Shown here piece by piece: positions 36,717-45,742 of a stretch of DNA of 64,000 nucleotides. The stretch covers positions 62,001-126,000 of the forward strand of contig JAHCLO010000004.1 of NCBI GenBank assembly GCA_026125285.1, given 5' to 3'. Under the pieces are notes generated by a model. The model made no database searches. It was given only the letters and a program-made list of their open reading frames with translations, and was not told where the DNA came from. Position 1 is the stretch's first letter. The number at the start of each line of letters is the position of its first letter. Both the position numbers and the translations under genes were made by a program. This stretch comes from Verrucomicrobiia bacterium. Lineage in GTDB: Bacteria > Verrucomicrobiota > Verrucomicrobiia > Limisphaerales > JADLHS01.

Positions 36717-36820
36717 ATACTCCGCAACCCCGGCGCAGTCCGCTACCATTGGATCTAATTGAGCCGCTGATGCATCGTGCAGGCCACGATGGGTGTGTGT
36801 TCCCACGCCAGCGCACATCA

Positions 36821-39358
36821 TCATTGTGATCTGATTTCCAAACGGGTGACTTTCCCGGCCTTCAACGTCAGCGGGAGTCCTTGGGCTAGTTCCGCCCCGG
36901 TTCGCACTGCGGACCGCGCGTCGCTGGCTTTCACTTGGTAGCGGCCGTCGTTTTCAATGGTAAACCATTCGGACCATTCGTTGAGTCGCGCATAGTTCGT
37001 GGGCAGGTTGAGAATGAGCCGGTGACGCGGTTGGTCAAAAATGATTTTGCCTTCCCAATCCCTCTCGGCCCGCAGTGCGATTCTTAGCGTGCCACCCTCA
37101 CGCATCGCTCCACACCGCAAGTCGGTTCGCCAAGGACGACAGACCGTTCCTTGTGTGTAGTAGCGCGCCGCCAATAGCGCCGTGCGGGCGTAATTGCCGT
37201 CGCCGTACCAGCCTTCGACGATTCCATTGTCCCGTTGTTTGCCAAGAAACAACGGCGACATTCTCTCCATCCAATCAAACCCATCGCGGACGGGAAAACG
37301 GTTCAGCAGATAGAGCGCGCCTTCGATGGCATCCGCGTAGGCATCCGCGTCACTCCAATGCAGATAGCGAGGCTGGTCAATGTTCCGCAGAGCGTTCGTC
37401 ACGGCTTCCAACAGGACGGGATCACTGGTGGCCGTGCCGAAGGTGGCGGTTGCACTCAGCGCGTAACCCCAGGTGTCGGGAGTCGCTGAATTCAGCGGCT
37501 CACCGGTCGAGGCGCGGATCAAATTGTACCACAGCCCATCCGGGTTGCGCGCTTTGTCGAGCAGGCGATGGAACATCGCTGTCAGCGGCGCACGGTAGCG
37601 GTTTGCTTTCTGCGGATTGAAAGCGCGCGTGACGACGTAAAGCTCCGCCAGCCCGCCGATGAGTTCGTTGCCATGGTCGTTCAGGTTCAATGAATCCCGG
37701 AGCACTTCATGCTTCGTAAAATCCCAACGATAGGCCGGCAGCCCGCCGTTTTTCGGGAGCACCTCGAAGCAGTAAGCGTCCCCGATGCGCTCCGCCCAGG
37801 CGAGATACCTGGGCTCGCGCGTCATCGAATAGAGCCGGGCAAGTGTTTGCAGAATGTCGCCGTTGACTTCGGAGTCGTCCGCGGGCAGCAATCCGAAATC
37901 ACTCTGCACCGGCGCGTGCTCGAAGGTGGCATCCGTCAGTTCCACCATGCGGTCAAACCACGGCCCGCGCCCCATGACCTCTGTCATCGGGAGCAGACCG
38001 TCCTTGCAGTATTCCGCAGCGTTGAAGATGAGGCGCGGTAAATCAGCGTTCGTGTGGACGAAGGCGCGATTGGTGATGGAATACCAGTCCGGCAACACGC
38101 TCAGACGTTCGGTGAGCTTCTTCTCAAGCGGGATGATTTGCAGAATCTCGTCCAGCCGTTCTGGCGCAAGGAAGTACGCGGTGAGCGTGAGAAAGGGGAA
38201 CATGTCCGCGGCGTTGTCCTGCGGCGCCCAGACCGGTTGATCCACGCGGCGGGGGAAAAGTCCGGTCTCGCGATCCCGGGTGGCCCACCAGCCGTCCAGG
38301 AGGTTGAGAGCGCGGGAGAAGTGGCGGCGCGCGATCTCGCCTCGGCGGAGCAATTCGTCCGTGGTTGGCTTCTCGCGTTGGCTGTTACTCCAGGGCCAGG
38401 GCGTGCCTATGGTTGCCTGCAAAGGATGCCAGAATTCATTTCCCCGAAACACGTGGCCGGCGGGATGAATGTCGAGCATCAGGTTCTGCCTGGCGCCCAT
38501 GACTTGATAGGCGGGTTTGATTTCTTCAAACGCTTTCTGCGCGATGTCCACGGGAAACCCGCCGGGCGCGCGTTCGCGCTCGCCGATTTCCAACACGAGC
38601 GGGCGCGGCGCGACACAGGCGAAGATGTCCGCAAAATCAAAGTGCGCTTCCAATCCCGGGAAATTCCAACACGGACAATGCCCGCGCTTCATGTTGTCAA
38701 TCGTGGTGAGCCAACCGCTGCTGTTCGCCGCCTTGAGGCGCGGGTCCATCGCGGCAACATACATGGCGGTTTCACCGCCAAGCGAAAGCCCCGCCACGGC
38801 CATGCGCTTCTTGTCCACTTCGGGGCGCGCTTCGAGATAATCCACACAACGTAGCGCGTCCCACACGCGTTCGCCCATGAGTGTCCAGTTCGTGTGTTGC
38901 AGGTCGTGCTGGCCGATGTCGGGCGAGATGACCACGTAGCCCATCTCCGCCAGGGCGCGGCCATACCAATAGAGGCTCTCGCCGCGAACGATCTGGCTGC
39001 CCGTTCCGCCGTGCCCGTGCAACGCCAACACCGCGCCGACCTTTCCTTTCCGGTCCTTCGGCACCGCCATCCACGCGTGAACCCGACGATCCGGCAGGGT
39101 TTGCAGGGACAACTCTTCCAGCACATAACCACCCGCAGACATTTCAATGCGTTGCACGACCCTGGCATCGAGCGGCCCCGACTTTGGCTTCGCCCCGCCC
39201 ATCATCAGGGCAAAGAGCTTGTCACGGCTTTGCTGCTGCCACGCGATGGTTTCGCGCTGGGTTGTCGAATCAAACTGGTGTGTGCGGCGGGCTTCGGCCG
39301 CCGAGGCGAGATGCGAGACGATCAGCAGCGCCGGGAGCACACTGGCTGGAATTCTCAT
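36821..39358 (-). CDS. Secreted esterase fused to an alpha/alpha-toroid domain
   Basis: An 845-residue protein with a signal peptide (MRIPASVLPALLIVSHLASA). Residues of about 80-330 form an alpha/beta hydrolase of the acetyl-xylan-esterase/dienelactone-hydrolase type: VLALHGHGGTGSQ oxyanion region, nucleophile Ser in VAGLSLGGETAM, and later Asp and His in LVLEIGERE and LMLDIHPAGHVF. The second half (about 350-845) is rich in Trp-containing helices: LYSMTREPRYLAWAERIGDA, WDFTKHEVLRDSLNLNDHGN and DGLWYNLIRASTGEP. It looks like a six-hairpin glycosidase or toroid lyase domain. Likely role: deacetylation plus cleavage or binding of a polysaccharide outside the cell. The second activity is inferred only from pattern. 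Confidence 0.8.
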   Translation of the reverse strand: MRIPASVLPALLIVSHLASAAEARRTHQFDSTTQRETIAWQQQSRDKLFALMMGGAKPKSGPLDARVVQRIEMSAGGYVLEELSLQTLPDRRVHAWMAVPKDRKGKVGAVLALHGHGGTGSQIVRGESLYWYGRALAEMGYVVISPDIGQHDLQHTNWTLMGERVWDALRCVDYLEARPEVDKKRMAVAGLSLGGETAMYVAAMDPRLKAANSSGWLTTIDNMKRGHCPCWNFPGLEAHFDFADIFACVAPRPLVLEIGERERAPGGFPVDIAQKAFEEIKPAYQVMGARQNLMLDIHPAGHVFRGNEFWHPLQATIGTPWPWSNSQREKPTTDELLRRGEIARRHFSRALNLLDGWWATRDRETGLFPRRVDQPVWAPQDNAADMFPFLTLTAYFLAPERLDEILQIIPLEKKLTERLSVLPDWYSITNRAFVHTNADLPRLIFNAAEYCKDGLLPMTEVMGRGPWFDRMVELTDATFEHAPVQSDFGLLPADDSEVNGDILQTLARLYSMTREPRYLAWAERIGDAYCFEVLPKNGGLPAYRWDFTKHEVLRDSLNLNDHGNELIGGLAELYVVTRAFNPQKANRYRAPLTAMFHRLLDKARNPDGLWYNLIRASTGEPLNSATPDTWGYALSATATFGTATSDPVLLEAVTNALRNIDQPRYLHWSDADAYADAIEGALYLLNRFPVRDGFDWMERMSPLFLGKQRDNGIVEGWYGDGNYARTALLAARYYTQGTVCRPWRTDLRCGAMREGGTLRIALRAERDWEGKIIFDQPRHRLILNLPTNYARLNEWSEWFTIENDGRYQVKASDARSAVRTGAELAQGLPLTLKAGKVTRLEIRSQ

Positions 39359-39709
39359 GATTTAAACATGGGCTGGAGTGCCGGTTGGTTGTTCAATTGG
39401 CCTGAAGCAAACCACAGGCGACACATCCCGCAAAGTTTTTTTGCAGACTCCAGTGCTTCTGCCCCATGATGCTCGGATGATCCTGACTCGGCACCGACTT
39501 CCAGCAGGGCAGCGCAAGAACGCAGGGATCGCAGTCATCCGGTGGTTGCGTTGAGTTGGGATTCGGCTATCTTGCGCGTCCTGTCAGTGCGAGGACGGGC
39601 TTCCGGGCACGCACCCGTATGTGCGCGCCCCCTTCGGGGCAACCTGTGGGGAGGATTGTCTTCAGAAGCTGGTGATTCCCGCACCCAGGCAGGAAAACAG
39701 AACCATCAA
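39359..39709. other. Intergenic region between divergent genes
   Basis: Lies between the minus-strand esterase/toroid gene and the DUF481 gene. A short CCCCTTCGGGG hairpin sits near 39630. No gene, operator or structured RNA was recognised. Confidence 0.45.
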
Positions 39710-40486
39710 ATGAAGAACAAATGGAATTACTGTGCCGTCCGCGGATTCGGTGCCTTCATTGCCGCAGGCGCGTTGGGTTTCTGGGCGGGCAACGTCAGCG
39801 CTCAAGAAAAGCCGGAAGAGAAAAGCAAATGGGAAACCACGGCGGCCGCCGGCGCCACGCTCACACGTGGCAACAGCGAGACTTTTCTCGGTACCGTCAG
39901 CCTTGACACCAAACGGAAATGGGAGCGGGACGAAGCCGCGTTCGGCGTGGGTGGGGGCTACGGCGAGGCCAAGGTGGATGGGGAGAAGCAGACCAACACC
40001 GAGTATGTCCGCGGTTTCGGACAATACAACCGGCTGTTCACCGAACGGCTGTACGGCGGTCTCCGATTGGATGGCGAGTACGACGGCATCGCGGGCGTGG
40101 ACTATCGGTTCCGCGTCAGCCCGTTGCTCGGCTACTATGTCATTAAGGAACCAAAGACGTCCCTGACGTTGGAGGCGGGTCCTTCCGTGGTTTTTGAGAA
40201 ACTCGAGGGCCAGTCCTCGGACACGTACGTGGGTGCGCGGTTTGGCGAGCGTTTCGAACACAAGCTCACCGACACCACCAAGATCTGGCAGACTTTGGAA
40301 TACATCCCGCAAGTGGACCGATGGACGGAGAAATATCTCTTGCTTGGCGAAGTAGGTATTGACACGGCCATCACCAAGAAATTGAGCCTGCGCACGGTGG
40401 TGCAGGGCACCCACGACAGCGAGCCGGCTTCCGGTCGCAAGAAGAATGATCTGCGGCTGATTGCGGGTATCGCCTATAAGTTCTGA
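39710..40486 (+). CDS. DUF481 (YdiY-like) outer-membrane beta-barrel protein
   Basis: A 258-residue protein. The start at 39710 gives a signal segment (residues about 10-28, ending NVSAQ). The body matches DUF481, the family of the salt-induced YdiY protein: ETTAAAGATLTRGNSET, KRKWERDEAAFGVGGGYGE, YGGLRLDGEYDGIAGVDYRF, RFGERFEHKLTDTTKIW and the C-terminal LRLIAGIAYKF with final Phe. It is an outer-membrane barrel of unknown role. A rho-independent terminator follows directly, so this is the end of its transcript. Upstream open frame to 39542 is not convincing coding sequence. Confidence 0.88.
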   Translation: MKNKWNYCAVRGFGAFIAAGALGFWAGNVSAQEKPEEKSKWETTAAAGATLTRGNSETFLGTVSLDTKRKWERDEAAFGVGGGYGEAKVDGEKQTNTEYVRGFGQYNRLFTERLYGGLRLDGEYDGIAGVDYRFRVSPLLGYYVIKEPKTSLTLEAGPSVVFEKLEGQSSDTYVGARFGERFEHKLTDTTKIWQTLEYIPQVDRWTEKYLLLGEVGIDTAITKKLSLRTVVQGTHDSEPASGRKKNDLRLIAGIAYKF

Positions 40487-40516
40487 GTTTCACCGTCGGG
40501 CAAACAGTTTTTTGCC

Positions 40517-40553
40517 AAGCCGGCTTCGCTCCTGCGGGGCCGGCTTTTCGTTT
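40517..40553 (+). terminator. Rho-independent terminator after the DUF481 gene
   Basis: Stem AAGCCGGC (40517-40524) pairs with GCCGGCTT (40539-40546), with a 14-base loop, and runs into TTTTCGTTT. It lies 31 bases after the stop codon. Confidence 0.8.
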
Positions 40554-40775
40554 AGTCTTTGCCTGATTGATTTGCTTGGTTGGTAAGGTGCTACCGAGGC
40601 TGTGTAGGAGCGAGTTACTGTTGCGAGTTTCGACTTGCGATCACGATGTTCAAATTGCAGTCTACTCGGGCGCAGAGGCCGCGGGCATAAGGGTTCCCAC
40701 CAGGCGGATTTCACGAATGCGCAAGAGCGGCAAAACAACGCTCAAACCAAGTAATAACAGAGCAGGGCGGTTAAC

Positions 40776-42221
40776 ATGAAAATCACTCTATCCAACGGCA
40801 AAGTCATTCCGGTCGAAATGCACAAGACGCGGATTGTCCAGAAGATCAACCTGCAACCGATCAAACGCCGGTTGGAGGCCATTCAGGAAGCCGGTTACAA
40901 CACCTTTCTGCTCCGCACCAAGGATGTTTTTCTGGACCTGCTCACCGACAGCGGCACCAATGCCATGAGCGATCACCAGCTTGCCGCCATGATGGTGGCG
41001 GATGATGCCTACGCCGGCAGCGAGAGCTTTTACCGCCTGGCGGATACCGTTAGAGAAATCCTCGGCTTCGAGTACACCATGCCGGTACATCAAGGGCGCG
41101 CGGCCGAGCATCTGCTGGCGAAGGTGTTTGTCAAGCCGGGCGACGTCGTGCTGATGAACTATCACTTTACGACCACCAAGGCGCACTTTGAACTGGCCGG
41201 TGGCAAAGTGATTGAGATCTTCACTGACGAAGCCATGAACACCGAAAGCACGCACGCGTTTCGGGGCAATTTGTGTCTGAAGAAGTTCCGCGATTGCATC
41301 AAGCGCTACGGTGCGAAGAAGATTTCCTTTGTCCGCATGGAAGCCACCACGAATTTGATTGGAGGGCAACCGTTCTCCCTGGGCAATCTGCGCGAGGTCA
41401 AGAAGCTGGCGGCAGCGCACAAGATTCCGCTCGTGTTTGACGGCAGCCTTATTTCCGAGAACGCCTATTTCATCAAGGAACGCGACCCGGAGTGCCGGAA
41501 CATGACCGTCTCCCAGATCATCAGCGAAATGATGAGCCTGGTGGATATTCTGTACTTATCCGCCCGCAAGAGCACCTGCGTGCGCGGCGGCATGATCGCC
41601 ACAAACAGCAGGGCGTACTTCGACCGCCTGCTTGCCTGGCTGCCACTGTACGAGGGCTTCTCCACCTACGGCGGCATGTCCATCAAAGAATTGGAGGCGA
41701 TGAATGTCGGTCTGCGCGAAATGACGGATTACGACGTGGCCTGCGCCTCGCCGGAGTTCATCGAATACTTCGTCAGCCGGCTGATGGAAGCGGGACTGCC
41801 GGCGGTCACGCCGGGCGGCGGGCTGGGATGTCACCTGGATGCCAAACGCTTCCTGCCGCATCTACCGCAAACCCAGTATCCCGCCGGTGCCCTCGCGGCG
41901 GCGGTGTATCTGACTTCCGGCGTGCGCGTCATGGAACGCGGCACGGTTTCGACGGACCGCGACGAACGCGGCAACGACGTGCCGGCCGATCTCGAACTCA
42001 TCCGCCTGGCTCTGCCGCGCCGCACCTACTCGCTTTCCCATATCGAATACGCGGTGGATCGTCTTTCCTGGCTTTACCGTCATCGCGATCTCGTGGGAGG
42101 ATTGAAATTCGTGGAAGAACCCAAGGTGCTGCGTTTCTTCTTCGGCCGGATGAAACCGCTGAATGACTGGGGAACCAAGCTGGCTAAAGCCTTCAAGGCG
42201 GATTTTGGCGCGCGAAGTTGA
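40776..42221 (+). CDS. tnaA: Tryptophanase / tyrosine phenol-lyase (beta-eliminating lyase)
   Basis: A 481-residue PLP enzyme, the normal length for TnaA/Tpl. Blocks in order: TDSGTNAMSDHQLAAMMVAD, YTMPVHQGRAAEHLLAKVF, MNYHFTTTKAHFELAGG, PLVFDGSLISENAYFI, and the PLP-lysine region ILYLSARKSTCVRGG. YPAGALAAAVYLTSGVRVME follows. It cleaves tryptophan to indole, pyruvate and ammonia, or tyrosine to phenol; the sequence alone does not decide, and tryptophanase is the commoner case. No TnaC-like leader with the critical Trp is visible upstream. Upstream is the DUF481 terminator; an AGGGCGG ribosome site precedes the ATG. Confidence 0.88.
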   Translation: MKITLSNGKVIPVEMHKTRIVQKINLQPIKRRLEAIQEAGYNTFLLRTKDVFLDLLTDSGTNAMSDHQLAAMMVADDAYAGSESFYRLADTVREILGFEYTMPVHQGRAAEHLLAKVFVKPGDVVLMNYHFTTTKAHFELAGGKVIEIFTDEAMNTESTHAFRGNLCLKKFRDCIKRYGAKKISFVRMEATTNLIGGQPFSLGNLREVKKLAAAHKIPLVFDGSLISENAYFIKERDPECRNMTVSQIISEMMSLVDILYLSARKSTCVRGGMIATNSRAYFDRLLAWLPLYEGFSTYGGMSIKELEAMNVGLREMTDYDVACASPEFIEYFVSRLMEAGLPAVTPGGGLGCHLDAKRFLPHLPQTQYPAGALAAAVYLTSGVRVMERGTVSTDRDERGNDVPADLELIRLALPRRTYSLSHIEYAVDRLSWLYRHRDLVGGLKFVEEPKVLRFFFGRMKPLNDWGTKLAKAFKADFGARS

Positions 42222-42329
42222 ATCCTGCGTTCGCGTGCCGCGGTGGAGAACAGGGTAGGGGACATGGTGCGCGGGCGAGGTTGAAGGGATGAGTGCCAAC
42301 TCGCCGCGAGCCGAGGGTCCAAGATCAGC

Positions 42330-43028
42330 TCACGCAGCTTTGCGGTGGCGGTAACTGACAGCCATTCCGTCGTCTTCCACGGCACGTAGGATGACGGTGT
42401 CGAAGTCGGGATGATGGCGAACCAACTCCAGGTAGTCCTTCATCTTGTCCGCCAGCAGGATTGCGTTATGGGCGATGAGCAGTCCGCCGGGTACCAGCAA
42501 CCGCGGAAGCAGCTTCTTGAAATAATCCACCTGGCCGCCTTTGTCCGCGTCGAGGTAGGCAATCTCGAACGGATCGGTGAGGGTTGGGACGATTTCATGT
42601 GCATCGCCCTGCTTGAAATTGACCCGTGCCGTCAGGCCGGCATCGGCCATGTGTTTCCGCGCCAGTTCCACTCGCTCCGGCAGGATTTCAATGGTCGTCA
42701 AACTTCCGCCCGTGGCTTCCAATGCCAGCGCCAGCCAGATGGTGGTGTACCCGTGTGCGGTTCCGAGCTCCAACACGCGCCGGGCGCGCGTGGCCTTGAC
42801 CAACAAGTTGAGGAATCGTCCCTCATCCTTCGGCGCGCTGGGATATTGACTGCTGATGGCGTCCAACTGCGCCATGATCTGCTCCAGTGATTCCGGTTTG
42901 GTGGACGCCGCCCCGGCCTCAGCCTCGAAACCCCGCATCAGTGCCGCTCCGCTCAACCAACCACCCACGCCAGCGGCGCCCGAGGTTCGGAGAAACTCGC
43001 GTCGTTTGATCCGGCCTTTCGCCTTCAT
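42330..43028 (-). CDS. Tat-exported SAM-dependent O-methyltransferase
   Basis: A 232-residue class I methyltransferase of the caffeoyl-CoA/catechol O-methyltransferase type. SAM-binding motif I is VLELGTAHGYTTIWLALAL, the acidic motif II region is LTTIEILPE, and AYLDADKGGQVDYFKKLLP and GLLIAHNAILLAD follow. The N-terminus (start MKAKGRIKRREFLRTSGAAG at 43028) is a complete twin-arginine signal with a hydrophobic stretch. A periplasmic SAM-dependent enzyme is hard to explain, because SAM is cytoplasmic. Either the leader anchors it on the inner side, or the signal does something else. Convergent with tryptophanase, divergent from the ECF gene. Confidence 0.85.
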   Translation of the reverse strand: MKAKGRIKRREFLRTSGAAGVGGWLSGAALMRGFEAEAGAASTKPESLEQIMAQLDAISSQYPSAPKDEGRFLNLLVKATRARRVLELGTAHGYTTIWLALALEATGGSLTTIEILPERVELARKHMADAGLTARVNFKQGDAHEIVPTLTDPFEIAYLDADKGGQVDYFKKLLPRLLVPGGLLIAHNAILLADKMKDYLELVRHHPDFDTVILRAVEDDGMAVSYRHRKAA

Positions 43029-43181
43029 GCTCACACTATTGCGCCATCGGTTCACTACCGCAATCGGCAAAGCTTGCTCCGCTCCTGCACAGTATCAGCT
43101 AACAACCTGGTCGGAACTCCACATTTCCGTTGGGCAGTTTTTGTGTCCGGTTTAACCAAGGGTGGCGATATACTACTGAAG

Positions 43182-44624
43182 ATGAGCGCAACCGTGAACG
43201 ACCGCGACCTGCAATTGCTGGCGCGTTATCATCGGCAGCACGCCGAAGACGCTTTCGCCGAAATTGTCCGTCGCCATCTGAATCTCGTGTATTCCGCCGC
43301 GCTCCGGCAGGTCCGCTCGCCGCAACTGGCCGAGGAAGTCGCGCAATCGGTTTTCACCGATCTCGCCCGCCAAGCCGCGAACCTCAAGCCCGAAACCGTG
43401 CTCAGTGCGTGGCTCTACCAAGTGACGCGCCGCACGGCGATAGATGTGGTTCGCCGGGAAGCCCGCCGGCAGTTGCGCGAACAAATCGCCACCGAAATGA
43501 ACGCCATGAACGCCACAGCCGATGAATGGCCGCACATCGAACCGCTGCTCGACGAGGCAATGTCCGCGCTGGATGATACTGATCGTACCGCCGTCCTGCT
43601 CCGCTATTTCGAAAACAAATCCCTGCGCGAAGTCGGACAAACCCTTGGCGCGAGCGAGGAAGCCGCGCGCAAACGGTTGAGCCGCGCGGTGGAGCGGTTG
43701 CGCGAGTTTCTCGCCAAACGCGGGGTCAGCGTCGGCACGAGCGGGCTGATTGCCGTGGTCACGGCGAACGCCATCCAAGCCGCACCGGTGGGATTGGCCG
43801 TTTCCATTTCCGCCACAGCCGCTCTTGCCGGATCAATGCTCGCAACCACGACAACCGCAACTCAAGTAACCATGAACTGGCTCAACCTCAAATCCATCGC
43901 GGCCATCGCCGCCGCCGCCATCACCGCCGGAACCGGCACTTTTCTTGTGCAGGAGCGCGAGACAAGCCGGCTGCGCGAGCAGCAGCAAGACATGGTCATT
44001 CAACATGAAGAACTGGTGCGCGAGCGAGACTTCGCCCTAGCTTCTGCCGCGGCAAAGAGTGACGAGCTTGACCGCGTGCAAAAGGACAAGCTTGAATTGT
44101 TACGGTTGCGAGGCGAAGTCGGCGTATTACGCAGACAGGCAAAAGAACTCGAGAGTTCCAAAACCGAGAACGTTCAGCTTCGCGCCGCGCTGGCCGCCAA
44201 AGAGCAGAGCCTTGAGTCGTTGGCATCTGACTCACCGGAGGGAAGCGACAAAGCAATTGGGATAATGAAACTCACCCACGCCAAGCAATTTATGCTGGGG
44301 ATGCATCTCTACGCCGGAGACAATGCCGACCGGTTTCCCGACAGTTTTGAAGTCCTGGTTCCATACTTTGGCGATACTGAAAACCCCGCCCTCACTAATC
44401 TGAACCAGTTCGAGATCGTCTATTCGGGAGCGATAACCAATATCCCCTCACCTGCATCAACGATCGTCATCCGGGAAAAGGAATCCTCTTTCCTAAATGG
44501 TAAATGGGTCAAAGCTTACGGATTTGCCGATGGCCATTCGGAAATAAAGTCACTTCCAGAGGAGGGATTCGAGGTGTGGGAACAACGACACATGATTCCA
44601 TCTGCGGCACCAAGCGACAGGTGA
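43182..44624 (+). CDS. ECF sigma factor fused to a membrane segment, coiled coil and pseudopilin-like domain
   Basis: A 480-residue protein. Residues about 10-95 are sigma-70 region 2 (FAEIVRRHLNLVYSAALRQV, LSAWLYQVTRRTAIDVVRRE). Residues 125-178 are region 4 (LLRYFENKSLREVGQTLGAS, with the helix-turn-helix). A hydrophobic stretch (188-222) and a clear transmembrane helix (235-256) follow, then a Glu/Arg/Leu-rich coiled coil (257-347). Residues 360-480 read THAKQFMLGMHLYAGDNADR and [15 protein letters not shown], closely resembling the pseudopilin at 18203 ([30 protein letters not shown]). A membrane-tethered sigma factor carrying an extracytoplasmic pseudopilin-like sensor is one reading. 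Start 43182 (MSATVNDRDL) excludes 36 unrelated upstream codons. Confidence 0.88.
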   Translation: MSATVNDRDLQLLARYHRQHAEDAFAEIVRRHLNLVYSAALRQVRSPQLAEEVAQSVFTDLARQAANLKPETVLSAWLYQVTRRTAIDVVRREARRQLREQIATEMNAMNATADEWPHIEPLLDEAMSALDDTDRTAVLLRYFENKSLREVGQTLGASEEAARKRLSRAVERLREFLAKRGVSVGTSGLIAVVTANAIQAAPVGLAVSISATAALAGSMLATTTTATQVTMNWLNLKSIAAIAAAAITAGTGTFLVQERETSRLREQQQDMVIQHEELVRERDFALASAAAKSDELDRVQKDKLELLRLRGEVGVLRRQAKELESSKTENVQLRAALAAKEQSLESLASDSPEGSDKAIGIMKLTHAKQFMLGMHLYAGDNADRFPDSFEVLVPYFGDTENPALTNLNQFEIVYSGAITNIPSPASTIVIREKESSFLNGKWVKAYGFADGHSEIKSLPEEGFEVWEQRHMIPSAAPSDR

Positions 44625-44692
44625 ACTGCCCAAGACCGGGGCCACGGGACAGGTTGTGGCCGCGTGCGCCGCACGTTCCCAGCGGCATCCCC

Positions 44693-45733
44693 TCAACTGT
44701 GTCCGGTGCCCGTGGCCGTAATCTCCGATAACTTCACCGGACGCCCTTCGCGCAAGGACCTGGTGGCCGCCAGACCCATGATGACCGGTTGCAGTCCGTC
44801 CAATCCCGTTGCCGGTGGCGCTTGATCATGCAACACCGCGTCCACGAATGCCCGCATCTCAATGACGTAGGCTTCGGCATAGCGTTCGAGGAAGAAGTGC
44901 AGCGGCTTGGCGGCATGCACTCCCGCCGCGTCAGTCAGGAGATGCGCGTCCGGTGTGCGATTGCCCGCCGACGCCGATCCTTTTGAACCGAACACTTCGA
45001 TGCGCTGATCGTAGCCGTAGATGGCTTGGCGGCTGTTGTCTATCGTGGCCAGCGCACCATTCTTGAGCCGCATCGTGACAATGGCTGTGTCCACGTCGCC
45101 CGCGTCGCGGATGGCGGGATCCACGAGAGCGTCGCCAATCGCGTAAATTTCCTCCGCCTCGCTGCCGCTAAGAAATCGCACCATGTCGAAGTCGTGAATG
45201 GTCATGTCCAGAAAGATGCCGCCGGAAACCTTGATGTAGTCCAACGGCGGTGGCGCGGGATCACGACTGGTGATGCGAATGACATGCGGCTGGCCAACTG
45301 CACCGGCGGCAACCAGTTCGCGGACTTTCGCAAAGCTCGGGTCGAAACGGCGATTGAAGCCGATCTGTAACTTGACCTGCGCTTTTTCCACGACCGCCAG
45401 CGCGGCGCGAATCCGGGCGAGGTCGTAGTCAATCGGCTTCTCGCAGAAGATGTGTTTTCCTGCCGCCGCCGCCTCCTGGATGATCTGTGCGTGCGTGTCG
45501 GTGGAGGAACAGACCGCCACCGCCTCAATGGCAGGATCAGCGAGGAGTTCATGGTAGTCCGCCACCGCTTTGCCGACATGATGCTGCGTGGCGACTTTCT
45601 TCGCGGCATTGATGGCCGGGTCCGCCGTAGCCGCCAACCGCGCGCCGGGGATGCGCGTGGCCAGATTCTCCGCGTGAATGTGGCCAATACGGCCGCAGCC
45701 AATGACCCCGACGTTCAAAGTTCGATTTGCCAT
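44693..45733 (-). CDS. iolG: Myo-inositol 2-dehydrogenase
   Basis: A 346-residue Gfo/Idh/MocA enzyme without signal peptide, the usual IolG length. The NAD site is VGVIGCGRIGHIHAENL. IFCEKPIDYDLARI holds the catalytic-site EKP, LQIGFNRRFDPSFAKVRE is typical of IolG, and GGIFLDMTIHDFDMVRFL supplies the substrate-binding Asp and His. It oxidises myo-inositol to 2-keto-myo-inositol (scyllo-inosose) with NAD. It is the last gene of the iol operon, nine bases after iolE. The tyrosine-containing YGYDQRIEVFGSKG block also matches IolG rather than the exported Gfo/Idh paralogues of this window. Confidence 0.92.
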   Translation of the reverse strand: MANRTLNVGVIGCGRIGHIHAENLATRIPGARLAATADPAINAAKKVATQHHVGKAVADYHELLADPAIEAVAVCSSTDTHAQIIQEAAAAGKHIFCEKPIDYDLARIRAALAVVEKAQVKLQIGFNRRFDPSFAKVRELVAAGAVGQPHVIRITSRDPAPPPLDYIKVSGGIFLDMTIHDFDMVRFLSGSEAEEIYAIGDALVDPAIRDAGDVDTAIVTMRLKNGALATIDNSRQAIYGYDQRIEVFGSKGSASAGNRTPDAHLLTDAAGVHAAKPLHFFLERYAEAYVIEMRAFVDAVLHDQAPPATGLDGLQPVIMGLAATRSLREGRPVKLSEITATGTGHS

Positions 45734-45742
45734 GTAACCCTC

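Noticed and set aside
40636-40775. Possible TnaC-like leader peptide upstream of tryptophanase
   Set aside because: Short frames exist at 40647-40691 and 40717-40779, but neither has the Trp and terminal Pro that TnaC needs.
44638-44661. Terminator between the ECF sigma gene and iolG
   Set aside because: GGCCAC/GTGGCC can pair, but no T-tract follows on either strand.
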